Counted from the first letter of the stretch, positions 23,505 through 32,910 are shown. The stretch is DNA of 64,000 nt from Terriglobia bacterium (GCA_020073385.1 JAIQFH010000019.1:42887-106886), one strand, 5' to 3'. The notes: generated by a model from the sequence alone, not told the origin. Program-made: numbers and translations.

Positions 23505-24995
23505 ATGTATTATCCTCGTAACCGTTCAGAAGTCGAGTCGGAATCCTCGCACGTGAAACGACAGTTTAACAATCCGATCCTGCGGCTATTTGCTTGCCTG
23601 TTGATTGTCTCGGGAATCGTGGTGCTCTTCTCGCGGTGGCTGCATGTGAACCCGACGACGGTCGGATTCTGTTTCCTGCTTGCCGTCTTGTTGATCTCTA
23701 CCACCTGGGGCTTGCGCTACGCAATCTTCACCGCCTTTCTCGCGTCCGCGGTCTACAATTTTTTCTTCTTGCCGCCGCTCTTCCGGTTCACCATCACCGA
23801 CCCGCAGAACTGGATCGCACTGGTAGCTTTTTTGGTTACTGCGGGCGTGGCCAGCCAACTCTCGGAGCGGGCCCGGCGCGGTACAGAGTATGCGGACCAG
23901 CGCAGAAGGGAAGTGGAACGGCTGTACGCATTCAGCCAGCAGCTGTGGTTGAGCGAGAATGTTTTCGAATTGCTGAATGTTATCCCCAAACATCTCGTGG
24001 ACTCATTCGATGTCAGCGGCGCGGCGCTTTTTCTCGAAGGGAAGCAGGAGACGTATTTTCTGGATGATCGCAGCCGAACCCTTTTCCCGAGCGACCAACT
24101 GAAGTCGATCAGCGACCGTGGAGAACCGGTTCTGGACCGCCAGCAGCACGTCTGCTATATGCCAGTGCGCATGGGAGTGAGATCTGTAGGAGCTCTGGGG
24201 CTGGCTGGGTGCGATCTTTCTCGCGAGAGCCTGGAAGCGATCGGCAGCCTGGTCGCAATCGCGATCGAGCGCGCCAACACTGTGGAAAAGCTGACGCGGA
24301 GTGAAGCGGCCCGCGAAAGTGATCGGCTTCGTTCGGTCTTGTTGGACTCAGTGACTCACGAGTTTCGCACACCGCTGACTTCCATCAAGGCATCAGCCGA
24401 GACCCTTCTGTCGGATGCCAATCTCGACCCCGCCCAGCGCACCGATCTGCTCCAGGTAATCAACGAAGAAAGCGACCGGCTCAACCGCCTGGTGGGTGAG
24501 GCCGGAGAGGTCGCCCAACTGGACGCTCACCAACTCCATTTTCAGTTCGAAGAGCATCAGATGCGGGAAGCCGTCGATCAAGCCGTAAAGAATTCCCAGC
24601 CAGCATTGCGCAACCATCCCGTGGAAATTACCGTCGCGCCGGACCTTCCACCGGTGAAGATGGATCTCGAGCGAATCACCGAGGTGATCTCACAACTTCT
24701 GGATAATGCGGGAAAGTATTCCCCTGCGCAGGCTCCAATTCGCATCACGATCGAGGTTGAGGGATCGGAAGTGGTTACGAATGTGGCGGATCAGGGGCCC
24801 GGCATCGACCAGATGGAGCAAGAAATGATCTTCGAGAAGTTTTACCGCGGCCGAGACCAACGCATGCTGATGCCGGGCACAGGTATGGGACTTCCGATTG
24901 CGAAAGCCATCGTCGAATTGCACGGAGGAAAGATCGGTGTGATCAGTCAACTCGGCCGAGGCTCCGTCTTCCATTTCTCGTTGCCCGCAAAGTAG
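23505..24995 (+). CDS. KdpD-type sensor histidine kinase, C-terminal half (DUF4118-GAF-HisKA)
   Basis: Start ambiguous: ATG 23505 or GTG 23553; earlier frames overlap the opposite gene. About 496 residues. Four transmembrane helices of DUF4118 (FACLLIVSGIVVLFSRWL to WIALVAFLVTAGVASQL) are followed by a coiled region, a GAF domain (about 145-275), the dimerisation H-box VTHEFRTPLTSIKA, and HATPase_c with N box QLLDNAGKYSP, G1 DQGPGID and G2 GTGMGL. This is the missing half of KdpD, read divergently from the N-terminal half and kdpE. It most likely phosphorylates KdpE; the 50-bp intergenic stretch must hold both promoters. Confidence 0.88.
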   Translation: MYYPRNRSEVESESSHVKRQFNNPILRLFACLLIVSGIVVLFSRWLHVNPTTVGFCFLLAVLLISTTWGLRYAIFTAFLASAVYNFFFLPPLFRFTITDPQNWIALVAFLVTAGVASQLSERARRGTEYADQRRREVERLYAFSQQLWLSENVFELLNVIPKHLVDSFDVSGAALFLEGKQETYFLDDRSRTLFPSDQLKSISDRGEPVLDRQQHVCYMPVRMGVRSVGALGLAGCDLSRESLEAIGSLVAIAIERANTVEKLTRSEAARESDRLRSVLLDSVTHEFRTPLTSIKASAETLLSDANLDPAQRTDLLQVINEESDRLNRLVGEAGEVAQLDAHQLHFQFEEHQMREAVDQAVKNSQPALRNHPVEITVAPDLPPVKMDLERITEVISQLLDNAGKYSPAQAPIRITIEVEGSEVVTNVADQGPGIDQMEQEMIFEKFYRGRDQRMLMPGTGMGLPIAKAIVELHGGKIGVISQLGRGSVFHFSLPAK

Positions 24996-25066
24996 TCACG
25001 TCTGCCGCTGACAGCCTGCAACCAAGAAGACGCGGCTAATTACCGGTGACGCCATGCGAGAGTCGT

Positions 25067-25151
25067 TGGTGCGAAAGGGGGGACTCGAACCCCCACGGTT
25101 TTACCCGCCAGATCCTAAGTCTGGTGCGTCTGCCAATTCCGCCACTTTCGC
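25067..25151 (-). tRNA. tRNA-Leu (anticodon UAG)
   Basis: 85 bases with CCA encoded. Acceptor GCGAAAG pairs with CTTTCGC, discriminator A; the anticodon arm is CCAGA, loop CTTAGGA, TCTGG, so anticodon TAG reading CUA/CUN leucine codons. A long variable arm (GGCGGGTAAAACCGT region) fits a class II tRNA. T-arm GGGGGTTCGAGTCCCCC is present. Intact. Confidence 0.92.
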
Positions 25152-25251
25152 ACGCTGAATCGATGGCAGTGATTTCATTGTAGCGTGAGGCTGCGGCCGC
25201 TTGCATTGACTTTGTGCGCTCCGGATGCATCCAAATAGTCGCGGAGACTGT

Positions 25252-25542
25252 ATGGCACGGACATCCAACTCGTCGAAATTAAAGGCAAGTACACGAACGG
25301 AGGAACTCAAAGGCTGGCAGCAGATCGCAGCTTTTCTGGGTGAACCGACTTCCGTCGTTCAACGCTGGGCGGCGGAGGGGATGCCGCTCCGGCGGCAGGG
25401 TCGATTCGTAAGTACCACGGTGCAAGAGCTGAATGACTGGATGGGAAGGGAATCAGGCAAGCCGATTCATGTCGCGACCGGCAATGCCGACCTCACTTCC
25501 GAACTGAAGCGCGCAGTTTCGTTCGCCCGACGTGAGAAATGA
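25252..25542 (+). CDS. Small HTH protein, excisionase/MerR-like
   Basis: 96 residues from ATG 25252 (GGAG at 25243-25246). The centre ELKGWQQIAAFLGEPTSVVQ followed by RWAAEGMPLRRQGRFV is a winged/MerR-type HTH with a 'QRWxxxGxP' turn as in excisionase-like and phage HTH proteins, then a short helix ELNDWMGRES and a basic tail. It probably binds DNA. It neighbours a tRNA gene but no integrase, and no target is evident. Many soil Acidobacteriota encode similar stand-alone proteins (recalled). Confidence 0.65.
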   Translation: MARTSNSSKLKASTRTEELKGWQQIAAFLGEPTSVVQRWAAEGMPLRRQGRFVSTTVQELNDWMGRESGKPIHVATGNADLTSELKRAVSFARREK

Positions 25543-25571
25543 AAGACGAAATACGTCTCGAATCCCTCGCT

Positions 25572-27203
25572 CTACTTCGTGAGCTCTGCAATCTGTACGT
25601 GATAAGGCTCCAGCAACTCCCCGGTTGAATGATCGACGGCGGCCACGGCCAATTGATAACCGACTTCCGCCTGCAATAGGCTTTGCTCGGCGGTAGCGAC
25701 TTCTGTTTGCGCCTCAAGCACCAGAAAGATGGTGCTCGATCCCAGTTCGTACTTGCGTTGCTCGGCGGCCATGGTCTTCCTCGCCAAGTCCAACGCTTCC
25801 TTGCCGGCGACCATGCTCAGCTTCGCCTGTTCGAGTTGGTGCACGGCGTTGCTGACGTCGAGGGTGACTTGCTCGCGGATTTGCCGCTGGCTGTATAAAT
25901 CGTTGCGCCGCTCCACAAGGGCGGTCCCCATCTCGGCCTTCGCTGCCCGATTTTTCAATGGAAGGCTCAGTGTCAACTGCGCCTCGTAAGTGGGATAGTT
26001 AAAACTGAACATTTGGCTGACCCACGAGCTGCTAATGGGCTGACCCTGACCATTGAATCCGGCGCCCCCGAGTCCATTGCTGGCGTAGAGACCCGTCAAG
26101 TCCAACTGAGGAAGAAGGTGATTGTGCGCCAAGCGAATCTGCGTCTCATCCCTGGCCAGAGCGGCGCGGGCCGCATCAAACTCCGGGCGCTTCGTCAGCG
26201 CCGTCTGCAAAGCTGTTCCTGCGTCGATCGTTCGTAACTCGCCGGCAGGTTCCGCCTGTTCCGTCAGTTCAAGATCAAGTGCGTTAAAATACGGATCCTG
26301 GTCCGCCCCGATCGTTAACCGCAGAGTGTCTTCCGCCTGTTTCAACACGTATTCACTCTGGATCACCTGCACACGCCGCGATGCCACCTGCGACTCCGAC
26401 CGGTAAATATCCAGCGGCGGCAAGGCTCCCAACTCCAGCGACCGCTTGTCGTGCTTGTAGGTAGCCTCCGCAGCTTCCATTGAAGACCGCGCGACACTCA
26501 GGTTGCCGCGCGCTTGCACGACCGTCCAGTATTGCGCCACCGCTTGCAAGACGCTGTTGTTCACCTCTGCCGCAAAACTGGCCCGGGACTGTTCGAGGTT
26601 GCGCCGCGCGATGACCAACGCGGCGCGATTCGCCGGCAGCCAACCATTCCGCAGCAGAGGCTGCGTGAACTGAAAGTTAAGTGTTGAGGTTGTAAACGGA
26701 TTGAAGAAGCCGAGAGAAATGTTCGTGGAATCAATGTTTGTGAGCAGGCCGGTCTGCACATTCGTTCCCGTTTCGAAGGTCTGGGAGTAATTAACCTGCA
26801 AATTCTTGGTCGTATTTTTGAAGTTGGTGTTAAAACTGTTCCCTCCGGTTCCCTGGAGGAAAGCGAAAGGGGGCGAAACTGAACTAACAATATTATCCGT
26901 GCTGGTGATCAGCGGATCAAATGGCGCGTGCGCTCCCAGGAGAGCGAACTTCGAAGACTCGATCTGTGTTTCCTGAACCCTCACCGCGCTGTTGTTCTCG
27001 ATCGTCAGGACCACGGCATCTCGCAGGCTCAGCCGTAGCTTTCCATCGACCACGTACGTCCGGAGGCCATCTGGTGTGCTCACTCCGCTCGACCGGAGTT
27101 GCGGCGTCATCAAGTTGCCATAGCTCTCACCCTTTTGCGCCCACAGCGGTGCAATCAGGACCAACAGATGAAAAGCTGGCAGAAACAGGCGAGAGTGTCT
27201 CAT
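25572..27203 (-). CDS. TolC-family outer-membrane efflux protein
   Basis: 543 residues with a signal peptide (LFLPAFHLLVLIAPLWAQ). Two OEP repeats: LRLSLRDAVVLTIENNSAVR leads the first, and the second begins near FDAARAALARDETQIRLA with NPTYEA-like and LSLPLKNRAAKAEM strands; long alpha-barrel helices end with AEQSLLQAEVGYQLAVAAVD. It forms the trimeric channel of an exporter. GGAGG lies about ten bases upstream of ATG 27203. It is last in a minus-strand operon after three adaptors and a permease, so its substrates are those of that exporter; Cus could share it because that pair has no channel gene beside it. Confidence 0.9.
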   Translation of the reverse strand: MRHSRLFLPAFHLLVLIAPLWAQKGESYGNLMTPQLRSSGVSTPDGLRTYVVDGKLRLSLRDAVVLTIENNSAVRVQETQIESSKFALLGAHAPFDPLITSTDNIVSSVSPPFAFLQGTGGNSFNTNFKNTTKNLQVNYSQTFETGTNVQTGLLTNIDSTNISLGFFNPFTTSTLNFQFTQPLLRNGWLPANRAALVIARRNLEQSRASFAAEVNNSVLQAVAQYWTVVQARGNLSVARSSMEAAEATYKHDKRSLELGALPPLDIYRSESQVASRRVQVIQSEYVLKQAEDTLRLTIGADQDPYFNALDLELTEQAEPAGELRTIDAGTALQTALTKRPEFDAARAALARDETQIRLAHNHLLPQLDLTGLYASNGLGGAGFNGQGQPISSSWVSQMFSFNYPTYEAQLTLSLPLKNRAAKAEMGTALVERRNDLYSQRQIREQVTLDVSNAVHQLEQAKLSMVAGKEALDLARKTMAAEQRKYELGSSTIFLVLEAQTEVATAEQSLLQAEVGYQLAVAAVDHSTGELLEPYHVQIAELTK

Positions 27204-27256
27204 TCCTCAATTCCTCCGGATTGTATTCAGTGGTGCAGGTGAACAGCAGACTGCAG

Positions 27257-28549
27257 CTACTCGTAGCGAATCGCTTCCACCGGGTCGAGCCGGGCCGCCT
27301 TGACTGCAGGGTAAATCCCAAACACTAATCCGACCGTGATCGAAACCAGGAATGCCAGCAGGATCGAGCTGGCCGTGACAATCGTTGACCATCCTGCAAG
27401 CAGTGCTATCAGCCGCGACATAATGAAGCCGAACACAATGCCGAAGCTTCCTCCCATGAAAGAGATCAGTACAGCCTCGACCACAAACTGGCGGATGATG
27501 TCCCGCTGGCGCGCGCCCACAGCACGGCGCACGCCGATCTCCCGCGTGCGCTCCAGGATGCTGGCCAGCATGATGTTCATGATTCCAATTCCACCAACGA
27601 GCAGGGAAATGGAGGCGATCGCAACCATGACTGCGTTAAAGAGCCGCTCCGTACGCCTTTGCTCGGCCAGCAATTCGGCGGGAACGATCACGCTGAAATC
27701 GCCGGCGGAGTGGTGAGATGAATCAAGAATCGCGCGCACCACTTGCGCCACGGAACTCATATCCGCGCTCTCGCGGATGTTGAGGTAAATTCCGTCGATC
27801 TCATCGCGCACGTCGCTGTAGTTATCTTCGAGCCGCAGGATCGCCGAGTTCAGCGGTACGTACATGATATTGTTCACATCCTGCGAAGGAACTCCTGCGA
27901 CCTCGGTTTGTGAACTGAGTTGCGGCGAAACCACGCCAATCACGCGGAACCAGGTTTCATTGGCCTTAACGTACTGTCCGACTGAATCGGCAGATCCGAA
28001 CAAGCTGGAACGCGCAGCCGCTCCCAGCACGCAGACCGGCGCGGCGTGGGTCTGTTCATCATCGCTGAAAAATCTTCCTTGCAGGACGTGCAGGCCCGCA
28101 ATGTTCAGGTACACGGGATCGACACCGTAGATGGTTGGGGGATCCAGTTGCGACTTTGGGATCGTTTTGGAAGGGGTCATGCGCTTGCGCGGCGTGCCGG
28201 CGACTATGTCGCCCACATCGTCGCGAATGACCCGATAATCCTGAAATGTGAGCCCCTGGGAAATCTTCCGGACCTTTTGATGCGCCTGCCACTCGGTTGT
28301 TTCCTTGGCTTCGACGATCAGGTTATGGACGCCCATCTGTTCGATCAACGCCATGACCTTCTGCCGTGCCCCCGCACCGATCGAAAGCATCGACACAACC
28401 GCGGCCACGCCAAAAATCATGCCCAACATAGTCAGCAGAGAACGAAGGCGGTGCAGCAGCAGATTTTGCCAACCAAGTTGCAGGTCGGGGAGCCATTGTT
28501 GGTAGCCGCGCAGCGCTCGAAGGGATGGGGTGGAAGCGACACTGGCCAT
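27257..28549 (-). CDS. FtsX/MacB-type ABC permease without ATPase
   Basis: 430 residues with the MacB_PCD/FtsX arrangement: one N-terminal helix (LLTMLGMIFGVAAVVSMLSI), a large periplasmic domain (about 70-270) and three C-terminal helices (ASISLLVGGIGIMNIMLASI, FVVEAVLISFMGGSFGIVFG, SILLAFLVSITVGLVFGIYP) ending DPVEAIRYE. Unlike MacB it lacks the N-terminal nucleotide-binding domain, and no ATP-binding gene is present in the operon or within the window. ATG overlaps the adjacent adaptor stop by one base. It works with the HlyD adaptors and TolC as an exporter of unknown substrate; the ATPase must come from elsewhere. Confidence 0.9.
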   Translation of the reverse strand: MASVASTPSLRALRGYQQWLPDLQLGWQNLLLHRLRSLLTMLGMIFGVAAVVSMLSIGAGARQKVMALIEQMGVHNLIVEAKETTEWQAHQKVRKISQGLTFQDYRVIRDDVGDIVAGTPRKRMTPSKTIPKSQLDPPTIYGVDPVYLNIAGLHVLQGRFFSDDEQTHAAPVCVLGAAARSSLFGSADSVGQYVKANETWFRVIGVVSPQLSSQTEVAGVPSQDVNNIMYVPLNSAILRLEDNYSDVRDEIDGIYLNIRESADMSSVAQVVRAILDSSHHSAGDFSVIVPAELLAEQRRTERLFNAVMVAIASISLLVGGIGIMNIMLASILERTREIGVRRAVGARQRDIIRQFVVEAVLISFMGGSFGIVFGFIMSRLIALLAGWSTIVTASSILLAFLVSITVGLVFGIYPAVKAARLDPVEAIRYE

Positions 28550-29847
28550 TACGGAGCGCCTCCTGCTCCGGAAGACGCGCCGGGACGCGCCGCCCTTCGC
28601 GGAGCTGTAGGGTCCACAAGTGCGATCTCAGTTCCGGCCTCAATGCCCTCGATGGCAGCCCGGCTCTCGTTTTCCGCCTGAATCTTCACTTCGTGCGTGT
28701 CGAAATTGCCGCCGCTGCGCACGTACACCACGCGTTTGTTGTCCTTCAGGAATAACGCCTGGCGTGGCACATAGAGGACGTTCTTCCGCGGATCGCTGTT
28801 GATGGAGACGTGAGCCGTGAGGCCGGGGCGCATCCGAGGATCGGTGGAAGCAAGAGTGATTGCGACCTCAAATTTAGTGCTCGTATCTTCGTCCCAAAAT
28901 CTGCGGGCGTTGTTGCCGGCGACGGTCTTTACCGTGCCGTGAAACATTGTGCCCGGCAACGTGTCGAGTTGGATATCGGCGGATTGTCCTTCTTGAATGC
29001 GATTCCGCTCGAGTTCTCCCACTTTGGCGACAAGTTCCATCGCACTCGGATCGATCACCTGACCGACCGTTCTGCCCGCCTCAACTTGATCGCCCTCGCG
29101 GAATTCCGGCAACGACATTCCGCTGAAGAAAAAACCTTCGCCCTCATTTTTTTCCAGCGCAACCAGTCCGTCCATGGGCGCGACGACACGCATCTTGTCG
29201 ATGTTGCCCTGTGCCTGCTCCATGGCCAGCTTTGCCTTGTTCCGTTTCTCTTCGGCCAGCGAGATTGTTGCCTGATTGGAAGCGGTGCGCGATTTCACGT
29301 CCTGATCGAGTTCCGCCAGCACCCGTTGCGCCCCCTCCAGCGCCAGCTCATTTTTCCGCGCGTCGATGGTGCTCACCAGTTCGTTCTTCTGTACCTCCAG
29401 TTCGGCGCGGCGCACGTCGAAACGCGCTTTGAGCAGAGCAACTTTATCTTGCGCCGCGACTACGGCAGCGTCTGCCCTGGCTTTGGTGATTTCCTGTTCG
29501 GCCTGCATCAATTCCGAGCGATTCTGGTCGAGCTTGAAGCGCTGCTCGCTGGGATCGAACTCCATGACCAGATCGCCCTTCCTGACCGCTGATCCGGTAT
29601 GCAGAAGATGGGTGATCTGCAAGGCACCTCCGCCGATGGGCGGAGCGGCCAACATCTCGGAGTGACTCGCCTTCAGTTCGCCCGTCACAAAGACTTTCAT
29701 GTCGAGATCGCCGCGTTTCACTCGCCCAGTCGGCACGTCGGTGGCGCTCGTCGACGGGCCGACGCGGCGCGCCGCCGCAACGACTCCCGCAACCGCACAG
29801 AGAACCACGGCCACGACAGCCCATGTGATGGCTTTACGGCTCTTCAT
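28549..29847 (-). CDS. HlyD/MacA-type periplasmic adaptor (third of three)
   Basis: 432 residues: one N-terminal transmembrane helix (ITWAVVAVVLCAVAGVVAAA), a lipoyl half (LLHTGSAVRKGDLVMEFD), a long coiled-coil hairpin (about 120-240, Glu/Lys/Ala/Gln-rich), and beta-barrel (IVPFDGL-like 'VVAPMDGLVALEKNEG', then ADIQLDTLPGTMFHGTVKT). The C-terminus is a Pro/Gly/Ala-rich tail ending GASSGAGGAP. Nearest the permease, to which it is fused by a one-base overlap (TAATG). Paralogous to the next two genes. Function: membrane fusion between FtsX permease and TolC. Confidence 0.9.
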   Translation of the reverse strand: MKSRKAITWAVVAVVLCAVAGVVAAARRVGPSTSATDVPTGRVKRGDLDMKVFVTGELKASHSEMLAAPPIGGGALQITHLLHTGSAVRKGDLVMEFDPSEQRFKLDQNRSELMQAEQEITKARADAAVVAAQDKVALLKARFDVRRAELEVQKNELVSTIDARKNELALEGAQRVLAELDQDVKSRTASNQATISLAEEKRNKAKLAMEQAQGNIDKMRVVAPMDGLVALEKNEGEGFFFSGMSLPEFREGDQVEAGRTVGQVIDPSAMELVAKVGELERNRIQEGQSADIQLDTLPGTMFHGTVKTVAGNNARRFWDEDTSTKFEVAITLASTDPRMRPGLTAHVSINSDPRKNVLYVPRQALFLKDNKRVVYVRSGGNFDTHEVKIQAENESRAAIEGIEAGTEIALVDPTAPRRAARPGASSGAGGAP

Positions 29848-29857
29848 TCGGACCGCG

Positions 29858-31105
29858 TCACTCCTTTGCCGTCGGATCCCTGAGCGCTACTTTGTCTCCG
29901 GCGGAAACGCCCTTGGCCACGAGGATCTTGTCGCCGCTGCGCCGGCCGATTTCGACAGCGTGTTCCTCGAACTCTCCCCCGCGCCACACATACGCCACAT
30001 TCTGTCCGGATTTCTGAAACAGTGCCTGCGCGGGGAGGATGATGGCGTTCGGCACTTTGTCCACGATAACGGTCACGTCACCGGTGATGCCTGGCTTAAA
30101 CCGGGGATCGGTCTGGTCAAGCCCGACTTCGAGAATGAAGTTTCGCGTAATCGGCCAGCCGCTGGTGAAATCCAGGCTGGCGATGGCGCCGATCTGTTGA
30201 ATGTGTCCCGTGAACTGCCGATCGGGGATGGCGTTCAATTGCACGGTGACTAACTGGTTGAGAGCGAGCCTTCCACGTTCGGTTTCGTCCACGCGGGCGG
30301 TAATCCGCAGTGTCGTAGCATCAGGCAATTCAGCAATTGCGGCCCCCGGCCACGCCCGGTCCCCGGGGCGGTAGGTGACCATTCCCGATCCGCCCCAGTG
30401 TTGCAGCAGGCTGATGGTGCCCGCCGACGGCGCGCGCTGACTCATCTGGCCGAGCGCGCGTTCCGCGCGATTCACGTCGTACTCAGCCTTTTTACTCGCA
30501 TGCACTTTGCTTTCGATCGTTGCTTTGTTCAGAGCCTCGTCCGATTTTTGCTTCGTCTCCGCCTCGCGCAGTTTTTGCTCGGCGTCGGCCAACTTCAGCT
30601 TGGCTTCCTCTCCTTCGATTCTTGAGACAATCTCCTGCTTGCTGGCTTCGAGCTTGGCGCTTTCGACGTCATACCGCGCCTTGAGGACCGCGGTTTTATT
30701 CTCTTCTTCAGCGAGGCGGGCCTGCGCCTTGGCCTGTGCAATTTCAGCTTCAGCAGACTTCAGCGCGGACTTGAATTGAGCGAGGTCCTGCTCCGTCTTT
30801 GTCTTGTCAAACTCGACGACCACGTCACCCGGCTTCACCACGGTTCCTTCGGGCGAGATCTTGATGATCTGCAGATCACCCGCTTCCGCCGGCGCGCTGA
30901 TCGTCACCGATTTCAGTGCCTTCACTTCCCCGCGAAATTGCAGCGAGTCTAGAAACTCTCCGCGCTTCACCTCGATCGTAGGGACTGTCGGTGCCCGCCG
31001 CCCTAGCCGCACCGCGCCGAGCAGGACGCCGCTTCCGGCGAGCAGAATTATAGCGACGACAACAAACTTGCCGGTCGCCGAGAGTTGCCGGAAACGCCGC
31101 ATCAT
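29858..31105 (-). CDS. HlyD/MacA-type periplasmic adaptor (second of three)
   Basis: 415 residues with the same order: transmembrane helix (FVVVAIILLAGSGVLLGAV), lipoyl lobe (ISPEGTVVKPGDVVVEFDKT), long coiled coil (DLAQFKSALKSAEAEIAQAK), barrel (ITARVDETERGRLALNQLVT). It lacks the glycine-rich tail of the third adaptor. ATG overlaps the stop of the first adaptor as ATGA. It is separated from the third by only 10 bp. Three paralogous adaptors per permease is uncommon; they may form a mixed hexamer or serve several pumps. Confidence 0.9.
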   Translation of the reverse strand: MMRRFRQLSATGKFVVVAIILLAGSGVLLGAVRLGRRAPTVPTIEVKRGEFLDSLQFRGEVKALKSVTISAPAEAGDLQIIKISPEGTVVKPGDVVVEFDKTKTEQDLAQFKSALKSAEAEIAQAKAQARLAEEENKTAVLKARYDVESAKLEASKQEIVSRIEGEEAKLKLADAEQKLREAETKQKSDEALNKATIESKVHASKKAEYDVNRAERALGQMSQRAPSAGTISLLQHWGGSGMVTYRPGDRAWPGAAIAELPDATTLRITARVDETERGRLALNQLVTVQLNAIPDRQFTGHIQQIGAIASLDFTSGWPITRNFILEVGLDQTDPRFKPGITGDVTVIVDKVPNAIILPAQALFQKSGQNVAYVWRGGEFEEHAVEIGRRSGDKILVAKGVSAGDKVALRDPTAKE

Positions 31106-32274
31106 AGCGAGCCGCTCCCCGAGCCTGTCACTCCTGACTGGGCATTGCGCTTAGACATGTCCACATCCACCGCCGCCGAAAGGTCGGGCATCAGCTTGGG
31201 ATCATTTCCCTGAATGGCGACGATCACGACAAACGTCCGCAGCTTGTTGGAGAAATCCCCGCCTTCACCGATGGGTGAAATCTGATCGACTTTTCCCTGG
31301 AAGACCATCTCCGGATAAGCATCCAGCCGCACCTTCGCAGTTTGCCCAAGCTGCAGGGAAGGGAAGTCCTGCTGATTGGCGTGTACCCGCACCTGCATCG
31401 TGGCCGGATTCACCACCTGCATAAAAGACACGCCGGGGCGTACCTGATCGCCCTCCTGCACCTCACCCATCGTGCCTTGCTTCCAGATCGTATTCAGCAC
31501 GACCACGCCGTCCAAAGGCGAATGAATTTGCATCTTATCGGAGTTCGCCTTCGCATGATCCATCGTTTGTTGGGTACGGTCCCGCTGAATTTCCAGGCTG
31601 CGAATAGCGGCCTGCGCCGCCTTGCGCTTCAGGTCGAATGTCTCTCGCAGTTGCTCGTAGGTGGCCTTCGCCTCTTCGAGATTCTCCTGATTTTTTTCCG
31701 CGTCAATGCGCGACACGATCTCAGCCTTCTGGATCTCGAGTTCGGCTTTTTTGAGATTGTCCTCAGCCGTCTTGAGTTCGGTTTCATCTTTGGCGCGCGC
31801 GGCGGATTCTTTCGCCTGCTCCCCGGCAACCTGGTCGACCAGTTTCTGGTACTCGGCCTGTTTGTCGATGATGTCGCGCATCTGCGCTTGCCGGTCGAAC
31901 TCGACCAGTAGGTCTCCCTGTTTGACCCTTTTGCCGGCCGGCGTGAGGTGAATGATGGTCAGCGTCCCGATCTGCTGCCCCGCCAGCAACGGCGCAAGAA
32001 CGGCCCGCGCCTCCACCGCTTCGGTGGTGCCTTTCAGGCGCAAAATGTCTCCCGGACTCTGATAGGTGATTGAGATTTGCTTTGAGGAAACCGGAGCACG
32101 GTTGCGCCAGCCGAGTGTGAACATCAGCCCCAGCGCAACCAGGAGAACAGCCGCGATGACCCAAACGCGCCAACGCTTCGGACCTTGGTCGTCCGATGTA
32201 GGTTCCGGCTGTGATCCCGGCTGTTGCGGTAAGGACTCAGATTCGGGGGTCACTTCCGCAGGAGCTGTTGACAT
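31102..32274 (-). CDS. HlyD/MacA-type periplasmic adaptor (first of three)
   Basis: 390 residues. An N-terminal cytoplasmic tail (TPESESLPQQPGSQPEPTSD) precedes the helix RVWVIAAVLLVALGLMFTLG, then lipoyl (IHLTPAGKRVKQGDLLVEFD), a coiled coil (AKDETELKTAEDNLKKAELE) and barrel (VHANQQDFPSLQLGQTAKVR). It is the first gene of the operon. The 5' region 32275-32637 lacks a clear sigma-70 match. Divergence from adaptors 2 and 3 is large, so the three genes are old duplicates or different subfamilies. Confidence 0.9.
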   Translation of the reverse strand: MSTAPAEVTPESESLPQQPGSQPEPTSDDQGPKRWRVWVIAAVLLVALGLMFTLGWRNRAPVSSKQISITYQSPGDILRLKGTTEAVEARAVLAPLLAGQQIGTLTIIHLTPAGKRVKQGDLLVEFDRQAQMRDIIDKQAEYQKLVDQVAGEQAKESAARAKDETELKTAEDNLKKAELEIQKAEIVSRIDAEKNQENLEEAKATYEQLRETFDLKRKAAQAAIRSLEIQRDRTQQTMDHAKANSDKMQIHSPLDGVVVLNTIWKQGTMGEVQEGDQVRPGVSFMQVVNPATMQVRVHANQQDFPSLQLGQTAKVRLDAYPEMVFQGKVDQISPIGEGGDFSNKLRTFVVIVAIQGNDPKLMPDLSAAVDVDMSKRNAQSGVTGSGSGSL

Positions 32275-32637
32275 GTCCGACTACTCCCGCTTCTAGGAAT
32301 GTTGATTGTGTTGCGACGTTGCCCGCCCCTGGAACTTTCTGTGACTTCGTCAATTGACAAACCCGTTTCACGGACTCGATAGATCGTTTAACAGTTTAGG
32401 ACTTGCAGACCCTGCGATTGATTTTCCGCTATGGAGATGCTCATTCAGCATGTTTACACGGGTGCTCGCCAACTCCGCATGGAGTGCCCTCAAGATGATT
32501 CAACCACACAGGAAGGACGAAACCATAACCCGGCGGCCCCGTTGCCTGCGCCGGCCAAGAGGCAACGGAGAGCCGCATGACGGGGCGGGCTCTGCGGCGG
32601 AAGCATCGACCGCATTCGACGTTCCGCCCAGTGACGA
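32275..32637. other. Gap upstream of the adaptor operon
   Basis: A plus-strand open frame crosses 32354-32665 (MTNPFHGLDRSF...) but shows no family likeness, no ribosome site and basic low-complexity residues, so I do not call it. No promoter stands out; TTGACG-like TCAATTGACA (around 32358) is present on the wrong strand for the operon. Confidence 0.3.
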
Positions 32638-32910
32638 TTACTGGACTTCGTTCAGTTTCTGGTAGATCAGCATCGCCAGGAATGCAAGCAGAAACACTCC
32701 GGAACCAATACTGAACACTCGCATCGGGAGCGTGAGCTTGTTGACTTTCGTGAGCAGTTCCGTCTGCTCTTCCTGCATGTGGGAATTGGCGTCATCCAGA
32801 AACAGCTGATCATCCTCATGCATCGTGAGCGTGCTCTTATAGATCAACAGGACGATCAAACCAACGGCGAAGAGTCCAAACAGACCCCCGACGATTTCAA
32901 TTGGCGTCAT
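32638..32910 (-). CDS. Small two-helix membrane protein
   Basis: 90 residues from ATG 32910, chosen because GAGGTGG lies seven bases upstream; a longer frame to 32985 has none. Two transmembrane helices (IVGGLFGLFAVGLIVLLIYK near the start and VFSIGSGVFLLAFLAMLIYQ at the end) flank a polar, helical stretch (HEDDQLFLDDANSHMQEEQ). No known family recognised. Both neighbours are in other transcription units. Confidence 0.55.
   Translation of the reverse strand: MTPIEIVGGLFGLFAVGLIVLLIYKSTLTMHEDDQLFLDDANSHMQEEQTELLTKVNKLTLPMRVFSIGSGVFLLAFLAMLIYQKLNEVQ

Noticed and set aside
32354..32665. 103-residue plus-strand frame
   Set aside because: No ribosome site, no family likeness and composition of translated intergenic sequence.
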